In this document: piece by piece, positions 1 through 5,164 of the stretch
Layout of the letters: each line of letters begins with the position of its first letter
How positions within the stretch are numbered: position 1 is the first letter of the stretch
From: Treponema sp.
Lineage (GTDB): Bacteria; Spirochaetota; Spirochaetia; Treponematales; Treponemataceae
Assembly (NCBI GenBank): GCA_012799545.1
Contig: JAAZLA010000110.1
Coordinates: 1-9,238 of the forward strand
Length of the DNA: 9,238 nt
Direction of reading: 5' to 3'
Translations under genes and position numbers: made by a program
The notes under the pieces: model-generated
The model's database searches: none
Seen by the model: the letters and a program-made list of their open reading frames with translations, nothing else
What the model was told of the DNA's origin: nothing

Positions 1-1380
1 ACCTCTCTGCAAGCTATAAAAAAAGACTCTGTTTTGCTAAGCGACGGTTCAAAAATAAAAGCTGATTTAGTTCTCCTCTCTGTTGGAGTTCGGCCAAGCT
101 TGCAGTTGGCAAAAGATGCCGGCTTAGCAATAGGCGAAACAGGTGGACTTTTAGTTGATGAGTTTTTACAAACAAACGATGAAGCTATTTTTGCAGCGGG
201 CGATATGAATGAAATCACAAACACTATATCGCAAAAAAAACAAAGAGTCCCCCTCGCAGGTCCGGCAAATCGACAAGGAAGAATAGCCGCAGAAAATGCC
301 CTCGGCGGGAAAAAACGCTATAAGGGCTCTGCTGTTTCATCCATAGTAAAAGTTTTCAAAGCCCATGCAGGTTCAACTGGGCTTAGCTTAAAACAGGCAA
401 AAGAAGCAGGCTTTAACGCCGATGCAATCGTTGTACATAAATCAAGTCATACAAGCTATTATCCGGGCGCTTTTAGAGTAAGCCTTATGCTCATCTTCGA
501 TAAAACCGATGGAAGAATTCTCGGCGCCCAGGCGGCAGGAAGAGTTGGTGTCGACAAAAGACTCGATGTTATAGCGACCGCAATTGCAGGAAAATTAAAG
601 CTCGAAGAGCTGGGAGAACTTGATCTTGCCTATGCTCCCCCTTTCAATAGCCCCAACGGGCCTGAACAAATGGCAGCCTTTGTTGCTGAAAACCACCGCA
701 TCGGTTTTAGCCCCTCTATACTTGCACAAAACCTTGAAGAATGGGTTTTGGCAAAAAATCCTATTATTTTTGATATTCGAGACCCTATCAGTTATTCTCG
801 AGCCCATCTCTCACAAACAAATAACCTAAGCCAAGGACAAATTCAAGAAAGTCTCGACAGCCTTCCAAAAGACAGCGCCTTGCTTGTTATTTCTGAAGAT
901 GGACAAAAAGGCCATATCTTAACTCGCATGCTTTTAACGAAGGGATACAGCAATGTACTGAACCTTTCTGGCGGATATATTTCACTTGAAAGACAAGAGC
1001 GCGCAAAGCCCTTTGAAAAACTACGAGTTGGGTTGCACGCAGTTGAAAAAAAATCAATACAAAAAAGTAGCGAAAGCCATGAGAAAAAAGCATCAGAAGT
1101 AAATACAGCTGTGGAAAAAACAGAAGGTCCGCTCATTATAGATGTGCGAACTCCCATGGAATTTAAAATGGGTGCTGTTCCTGGTGCTATTCACGCTGAT
1201 CTTGATAGTTTAGAAGAAAAGATACCAGTAATTACAAAGAATGATTTTAATAGAGAAATTATTCTATACTGCGCTTCTGGAGCTCGTTCATCTTATGGAG
1301 TACGCATCCTCAAAGGTTTAGGCTACACAAATGTAACAAACGGCGGCGGCTTACATACAATGATGTCTCGCTTTGCATAA
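1..1380 (+). CDS. CoA-disulfide reductase-type flavoprotein with two C-terminal rhodanese domains (5' partial)
   Basis: The frame is open from base 1, so the N-terminus (FAD Rossmann fold and active-site Cys region) lies outside the window; 459 residues are visible. Numbering from the first visible codon, the end of the NAD-binding domain (LLSVGVRPS) is followed by the second FAD motif AAGDM around residues 65-69. The dimerisation domain follows, with HTSYYPGA and YAPPFNSPNGPEQMAAF, both typical of CoA-disulfide reductase/NADH oxidase proteins. A first rhodanese-like domain spans about 240-335 (IFDIRDP at about 255-262), then a charged linker at about 341-376, then a second rhodanese domain at about 377-459. 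The second domain has IIDVRTP and the active loop CASGARS with Cys424. In the first domain the matching loop is SEDGQKG, with Ser298 in place of Cys. Known CoADR-rhodanese fusions reduce CoA disulfides, CoA persulfide or polysulfide using NAD(P)H in the cytoplasm; that role is inferred here. No terminator is visible before lspA. Confidence 0.88.
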   Translation, partial: TSLQAIKKDSVLLSDGSKIKADLVLLSVGVRPSLQLAKDAGLAIGETGGLLVDEFLQTNDEAIFAAGDMNEITNTISQKKQRVPLAGPANRQGRIAAENALGGKKRYKGSAVSSIVKVFKAHAGSTGLSLKQAKEAGFNADAIVVHKSSHTSYYPGAFRVSLMLIFDKTDGRILGAQAAGRVGVDKRLDVIATAIAGKLKLEELGELDLAYAPPFNSPNGPEQMAAFVAENHRIGFSPSILAQNLEEWVLAKNPIIFDIRDPISYSRAHLSQTNNLSQGQIQESLDSLPKDSALLVISEDGQKGHILTRMLLTKGYSNVLNLSGGYISLERQERAKPFEKLRVGLHAVEKKSIQKSSESHEKKASEVNTAVEKTEGPLIIDVRTPMEFKMGAVPGAIHADLDSLEEKIPVITKNDFNREIILYCASGARSSYGVRILKGLGYTNVTNGGGLHTMMSRFA

Positions 1381-1414
1381 GACAGCCTTGTAAATATTGA
1401 ACGAAATCCTCATC

Positions 1415-1446
1415 TTGCAAAAAAAAGCGTTGTATTGTAGTATTAT
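1415..1446 (+). promoter_or_regulatory. candidate promoter of lspA, close to the start codon
   Basis: TTGCAA at 1415-1420 could act as a -35 box, followed after 17 bp by TAGTAT at 1438-1443. An overlapping alternative -10, TATTAT at 1441-1446, lies exactly 6 nt before the ATG at 1453 but is 20 bp from TTGCAA. Either choice puts the transcription start within about three bases of the start codon. No Shine-Dalgarno sequence is visible. Read by eye only. Confidence 0.35.
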
Positions 1447-1452
1447 GACATT

Positions 1453-2025
1453 ATGGAAGAATTCGTTCAGATAGACTTTAAAAAAAAGAAGGCCTCTTTT
1501 ACAAAAAGTCTCCCCTTCAGCCTTACAATACTGCTTTTTCTCCTCGATCAAGGGACAAAATTGCTCATAGAGAAAAATATCCCTCTCAACTCGGTCGGTT
1601 TTTCTCTCTTTGGCGACTTTTTTCGTATAATTCACGTAACCAACAAGGGAATTGCATTTAGCCTTGGAAGCTCTTTTCAAGATTCCGCACGGCAAATCCT
1701 CTTTGCCTTCCTCCCTTTGATTGTTCTTTGCTTTGTTGTTTTTACCTATTTTAAAAACAACGATTTCTCCCCCTTTCAACGCTGGACGATTGCTGGCATC
1801 ATCGGAGGCGGTCTTGGAAATCTTTTTGATCGATTTTTTAGACCAAACGGCGTCGTTGACTTTATCGATGTAAAATTTTATGGGATTTTTGGCTTTGAAA
1901 GGTGGCCAACCTTCAATATCGCAGATATGTCCGTGCTTATTTGTGGTATTTTACTTTTAATTTCATTTTTTCTTACGATTCTAAAAGAAAAGAAAAAACA
2001 GGAAAGGAACCCAAATGACAAATAA
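1453..2025 (+). CDS. lspA: lipoprotein signal peptidase (signal peptidase II)
   Basis: This inner-membrane aspartyl protease (family A8) cleaves the signal peptide of diacylglyceryl-modified prolipoproteins after Lgt has acted. The 190-aa product has the expected four hydrophobic segments, at about 20-38, 82-100, 112-128 and 158-177. All signature blocks are visible: DQGTK with Asp32, VTNKGIAFS with Asn64, GNLFDRFFRPNGVVDFID with catalytic Asp136, and FNIADMS with catalytic Asp158. It is slightly longer than the usual 160-170 aa because of a basic N-terminal extension (FKKKKASF) and a Lys-rich tail. The ATG at 1453 is the natural start, but no Shine-Dalgarno precedes it, and a -10-like hexamer lies just upstream, so it may be translated from a leaderless message. 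It overlaps the next gene by 11 nt, so the two are probably cotranscribed. Family assignment is near certain. Confidence 0.96.
   Translation: MEEFVQIDFKKKKASFTKSLPFSLTILLFLLDQGTKLLIEKNIPLNSVGFSLFGDFFRIIHVTNKGIAFSLGSSFQDSARQILFAFLPLIVLCFVVFTYFKNNDFSPFQRWTIAGIIGGGLGNLFDRFFRPNGVVDFIDVKFYGIFGFERWPTFNIADMSVLICGILLLISFFLTILKEKKKQERNPNDK
2000..2008 (+). promoter_or_regulatory. ribosome binding site of the 91-aa gene, inside lspA
   Basis: AGGAAAGGA lies within the last codons of lspA, about 6 nt before the ATG at 2015. It fixes the start of the overlapping membrane-protein gene and suggests that its translation is coupled to lspA. Confidence 0.6.
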
Positions 2026-2290
2026 ACAAAGAACAATCATTTTTATCTTGCTTGGAACAATTGTATCTATCGTCCTAACACTCGTTATTTTAATACTACT
2101 TATTCTTGTCGGCTCCCTCCTTTTAAAAGAACGGATAGTAAACTTCCTCCCCCTCGTTTTAATGCTAGCTATATTTCTTTCGCTCTTTGTGTATCAAAAA
2201 CTCACCATTTTTGTTGTTCGGAAATGGAATTTAGAGGACAAACTCGACCCGCTTTTTAAGTCTAAAAAAAGACATAAACCAAGAGACTAA
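2015..2290 (+). CDS. small two-helix membrane protein overlapping lspA
   Basis: The 91-aa product is mostly hydrophobic, with two predicted membrane segments at about 8-37 and 43-67. A basic C-terminal tail (KSKKRHKPRD) should face the cytoplasm by the positive-inside rule. No catalytic motif is visible. The start is supported by a purine-rich ribosome binding site within lspA and by the 11-nt overlap with lspA. I recall small membrane proteins of this kind in Treponema carrying the label 'leader peptide processing enzyme', but nothing in this sequence shows enzymatic activity, and that name may simply come from association with lspA. A role linked to lipoprotein maturation or to LspA itself is inferred from gene overlap only. 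It ends 24 bp from the 3' end of a convergent gene, with no obvious terminator hairpin. Confidence 0.8.
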   Translation: MTNKQRTIIFILLGTIVSIVLTLVILILLILVGSLLLKERIVNFLPLVLMLAIFLSLFVYQKLTIFVVRKWNLEDKLDPLFKSKKRHKPRD

Positions 2291-2314
2291 GACTTCGTAG
2301 AATAAAACAAAACA

Positions 2315-3988
2315 TCAATATCCATCAGACATAGCACGGTTTAAGTCTCGCTGATACAATTCTTGATATACTAAACTTCTCGTTCGCAATTTTTCTTTTA
2401 TTTCTTGAGAAAATGGCATATGACGCCAAAAAACGCCACGAACTTCTTTTTCAAGCCTTTGCACACCTTCGCTTTCCTTTGTCATCCATAAAATATAATC
2501 ATTTATAAAATACTCTTTTACATCACCTTTAAGTTTTTGGGTATAAAACCATTGGTAATACTGCCCCGTCAAGCCCTCTTCCATCCAATAATATGAGGCT
2601 TTTTCCTTTGCCACTTGCCAGCGCAAATCAGCTACGGCTGTCAATAATGCTATTTCAAGATTTCTTGGATACATTGGCACAACAATGCGACCTCGACTTG
2701 TAACACGATTATAGCGGTCGAAGGGTTCCCAACACATTCCAGAATCCCCGTAAGTTGGAACCAAAAGAACATAGGGCACTATTCTATTTTGGTTGTTTTT
2801 ATGCACCCTACAAAAGGCTCCTGGGTCAATGGATTCAATTTTTGCCATTAAATCTATCACATTTTCTCTATATCCTGTCTGTCGTGGCATACAATGAAAA
2901 AACTCTCTTGTTAACAGAGGGAAATGATTACCTTGACGTCCAACCGTCATTTTAGCCATTTGTCGAACAGTATCTATCTCTTGTAAAATATCACTTGTAT
3001 TTACTTCACAATCTTCAGGCATAGCTTGTATCTTTACTTCTAAGGATTCTGCAACTTCCTTCGCATCTGTGTATTCTTCAAAATAAGATTGAATTTCTCG
3101 ATCTATTTTCAACAAGTTTTTTAAGTCTTCCCCAATACTCGGAACCAATTTTTTTTGGGCTTCTGTTAAAAAGCCTTTATGAATATCATTTCCATATGAA
3201 GGATGCTCACAAAATTTATCTACTTTTGATTTTAGTTCTATCTCAAGCATAGATCTTTCTCTCTCTCTCGCCGTCAACATACGCTCTGCTGTCTGTAATT
3301 TTCCGTCATTTTTCGCTATTAACTGCCTTAATCGTTGTGCCTCAGCGCTTCCTCCTCCAGAACCCTTTTTTATTGGACGAACTTCATCCGTTGCAGAAGG
3401 GGTCATTTTCCCATTTCCAATATCTCGAAACCATTCATCCACATAATACACAGGTTCTCCTGTATTATTTTTTGAAAAAACTCTTGCAAAGGTATCTTTT
3501 TGCTCATTTGTCAAAAGCGATGGCAGAACAAGTCCAAATCGCAAAAGCATTTTTTTCTCTTCTTCTATGGTCAAAGAAACTGTCTTTGGGGCAATAGAGC
3601 GAACAAGTTCCCAGTACAAGGTATTTAACTGTTGCCTAAAAACAGATCGATCCTTTGGATCTTTTGATGTAAGATATTTTGACAAAACAGTATGAAAACG
3701 TTGCGCCGCTTCTGTTTCACCCGCAAGAGCTGTTTTATAATAATTGGGGTTAGAAAAGACAGGATTTAAATCAGAAGAAAAAAACTCAGTAATAGGCTTA
3801 AATCCCGTTAAAGAAAGGTCGACCTCTAAATGAGAATCTTTTTTTTCATCGATTTTTGGACTACCCCAACTATTTTCTTTTTGAAAACCGAGATTTTCAT
3901 CCTCATCTATCTTAGACAGACCAAAAGAAGGTTTCTTCGCGGTTTCTGCCAAAAGTGCTTCTATTTCAGGTGATAATTGATCGTTCAT
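2315..3988 (-). CDS. 557-aa cytoplasmic protein of unknown function
   Basis: I do not recognise a named family. No signal peptide or membrane segment is apparent, so it is probably cytoplasmic. Residues 1-75 are polar, low in structure, and contain two KIDE motifs. Residues of about 85-205 look helical and end in VYYVDEWFRDI. A Gly/Ser hinge (GSGGGS, about 209-214) leads into a strongly charged, probably coiled-coil stretch at about 215-265, and a second charged helical region lies at about 285-340. The C-terminal third, about 360-557, is rich in aromatic residues and looks like a folded domain, with YGDSGMCWEPFDRYN at about 411, RIVVPMYPRN, and YYWMEEGLTGQYYQWFY. No HExxH, Walker or other catalytic signature is visible. 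The ATG is chosen because a near-consensus promoter ends 6 nt before it. The gene is monocistronic, divergent from the TrxR-like gene and convergent with the lspA pair. Its continuous length and composition support a real gene. Confidence 0.85.
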   Translation of the reverse strand: MNDQLSPEIEALLAETAKKPSFGLSKIDEDENLGFQKENSWGSPKIDEKKDSHLEVDLSLTGFKPITEFFSSDLNPVFSNPNYYKTALAGETEAAQRFHTVLSKYLTSKDPKDRSVFRQQLNTLYWELVRSIAPKTVSLTIEEEKKMLLRFGLVLPSLLTNEQKDTFARVFSKNNTGEPVYYVDEWFRDIGNGKMTPSATDEVRPIKKGSGGGSAEAQRLRQLIAKNDGKLQTAERMLTARERERSMLEIELKSKVDKFCEHPSYGNDIHKGFLTEAQKKLVPSIGEDLKNLLKIDREIQSYFEEYTDAKEVAESLEVKIQAMPEDCEVNTSDILQEIDTVRQMAKMTVGRQGNHFPLLTREFFHCMPRQTGYRENVIDLMAKIESIDPGAFCRVHKNNQNRIVPYVLLVPTYGDSGMCWEPFDRYNRVTSRGRIVVPMYPRNLEIALLTAVADLRWQVAKEKASYYWMEEGLTGQYYQWFYTQKLKGDVKEYFINDYILWMTKESEGVQRLEKEVRGVFWRHMPFSQEIKEKLRTRSLVYQELYQRDLNRAMSDGY

Positions 3989-3994
3989 AGAAAG

Positions 3995-4023
3995 ATTATA
4001 ACATTTTTTCTCTTAGGTTTCAA
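3995..4023 (-). promoter_or_regulatory. near-consensus sigma70-type promoter of the 557-aa gene
   Basis: Read on the minus strand, TTGAAA (4023-4018) is followed by a 17-bp spacer and a perfect TATAAT (4000-3995). The expected start of transcription, about 7 nt beyond the -10 box, falls on the A of the ATG at 3988. No Shine-Dalgarno sequence can fit between them, so the message is predicted to be leaderless. Confidence 0.65.
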
Positions 4024-4074
4024 ACATTTTTTATGTAATCGATATATTGCCATCCACAAGAGGTGAGTCTGTTA

Positions 4075-4103
4075 CTTACTTTTTACTGCTTTTTAAGTAT
4101 ACT
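4075..4103 (+). promoter_or_regulatory. candidate promoter of the TrxR-like gene
   Basis: TATACT at 4098-4103 (five of six consensus bases) lies 7 nt before the ATG at 4111. A weak -35-like CTTACT at 4075-4080 is spaced by 17 bp. The expected transcription start is at about 4110, so this transcript may also be leaderless. It diverges from the promoter at 3995-4023. Confidence 0.4.
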
Positions 4104-4110
4104 TTTAATC

Positions 4111-5064
4111 ATGAATAGATTCGATGTTATAATTATTGGCAAAGGACCTGCGGGAATAAGCGCAGGCTTATATCTCAAAAGATCTCGTTATGAAGTGCTT
4201 ATCATTGGAAAAGATTTTGGGGCACTCGATAAAGCCGAAAAAATAGAAAACTATTATGGTCTTGAAAAACCGATAAGCGGCAAAGAACTATCTGAAACAG
4301 GCATAAAGCAAGCAGAACAACTCGGTATAGATATTTTTACCTGCGAAGTAACCTCCGTTGAAGCCACTTTTGAAGAGCCCTATCGCTTTAAGATTTCTGC
4401 AACACAGGGCGAAAAAAAACAAGAATTTCTTTCAAAATCACTGCTTATTGCTACAGGAAAGCAGAGAAAAACACTTCGCATTCCAGGCTTTGATGATTTT
4501 AATGGCAAGGGAATTAGCTTTTGTGCGACCTGTGACGGCTTTTTTTATAAAAACAAAACAGTCGGCGTCCTCGGCGCAGGCTCCTATGCGATGAGCGAAC
4601 TCTCCTATCTATATAATCTAAGCCAAGATATTCTACTCTTTACTAACGGCGATCCACAAATAGAAAAAACCCTCTTAGACTCTCCGCTTCCAGAAGGCGT
4701 TCGCTTAATTACTGATAAACTAAGCCAAATATACGGAACAGAATATCAGGATAATGTCAGTGTTCTCGCTGGAGTTGAAACAAAGGACAGCGAAGGAAAT
4801 ATACAGCGCCACGATCTCCAAGGTCTTTTTGTCGCCCTCGGAACAGCTGGTGCATCCGAATTTGCAACAAAACTCGGACTTGCAACAGGCGAGGGAACCA
4901 ATGCCGGCACCATACTCACCGATGACGGAATGCGAACAAATGTCCCTGGAGTTTACGCTGCAGGGGATGCAACTGGCGGCTTTTTGCAAATAGTAAAAGC
5001 TGCAAGTGACGGGGCTATCGCTGCAAAATCAATTGGAAGCGACTTAAAAGAGCTTTCACGCTGA
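4111..5064 (+). CDS. thioredoxin reductase-like flavoprotein with CATC redox site
   Basis: The 317-aa product has the low-molecular-weight thioredoxin reductase layout. It has the N-terminal FAD motif GKGPAG (10-15), redox-active CATC at 138-141, a second nucleotide-binding motif GAGSYA (155-160), and a C-terminal FAD motif AAGDA (283-287). The family moves electrons through FAD and the CxxC pair to thioredoxin or a similar partner. The NADPH 2'-phosphate-binding HRRxxxR motif of E. coli TrxB is absent; the equivalent place reads LLFTNGDPQ (about 175-183). The donor may therefore be NADH, ferredoxin or something else, so I leave the gene symbol blank. A GTG at 4063 would add 16 hydrophobic residues ahead of the Rossmann strand and has a ribosome binding site abutting it. 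The ATG at 4111 gives the canonical N-terminus (MNRFDVIIIG) and is preferred. No thioredoxin gene is adjacent. Confidence 0.88.
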   Translation: MNRFDVIIIGKGPAGISAGLYLKRSRYEVLIIGKDFGALDKAEKIENYYGLEKPISGKELSETGIKQAEQLGIDIFTCEVTSVEATFEEPYRFKISATQGEKKQEFLSKSLLIATGKQRKTLRIPGFDDFNGKGISFCATCDGFFYKNKTVGVLGAGSYAMSELSYLYNLSQDILLFTNGDPQIEKTLLDSPLPEGVRLITDKLSQIYGTEYQDNVSVLAGVETKDSEGNIQRHDLQGLFVALGTAGASEFATKLGLATGEGTNAGTILTDDGMRTNVPGVYAAGDATGGFLQIVKAASDGAIAAKSIGSDLKELSR

Positions 5065-5116
5065 GTTTTTTTAACGATTATTGCCCTTTTTTCTTTTTTT
5101 TATTACCTTTAAAGCA

Positions 5117-5134
5117 TAGACCTTAGACCGAGGT
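5117..5134 (+). promoter_or_regulatory. possible regulatory site upstream of htpG (tandem TAGACC)
   Basis: TAGACC occurs at 5117-5122 and again at 5124-5129, giving a 7-bp period, and ACCT/AGGT forms a small dyad at 5120-5134. It lies 31 bp before the htpG start. No CIRCE element is present. This could be chance; it is listed because it is the only ordered motif in the 100-bp htpG leader. Confidence 0.2.
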
Positions 5135-5164
5135 TATTAAAATATATTTGAAAAAGAGGAAAAA

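Noticed and set aside
843..1157. 104-codon open frame on the minus strand in the rhodanese region
   Set aside because: Antisense to the first rhodanese domain and linker; no motif and no credible ribosome binding site.
1351..1779. 142-codon open frame on the minus strand overlapping lspA and its promoter region
   Set aside because: It lies antisense to strongly conserved lspA codons, has a Lys/Glu/Cys-rich unstructured product and no family resemblance; a shadow frame.
4024..4043. Inverted repeat ACAT/ATGT and ATCGAT palindrome in the divergent promoter region
   Set aside because: Stems of 4-6 bp in AT-rich DNA are expected by chance; no second copy supports an operator.
4063..4110. GTG start adding 16 residues to the TrxR-like protein
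   Set aside because: The AAGAGG directly abuts the GTG with no spacing, and the extra hydrophobic residues precede the canonical Rossmann strand MNRFDVIIIG; the ATG at 4111 fits the family.
5047..5072. Possible rho-independent terminator after the TrxR-like gene
   Set aside because: A T7 run exists, but the only stem before it is AGC/GCT with mismatched flanks, too weak to call.
5065..5164. CIRCE heat-shock operator upstream of htpG
   Set aside because: No GCACTC-N9-GAGTGC-like inverted repeat is present in the leader.
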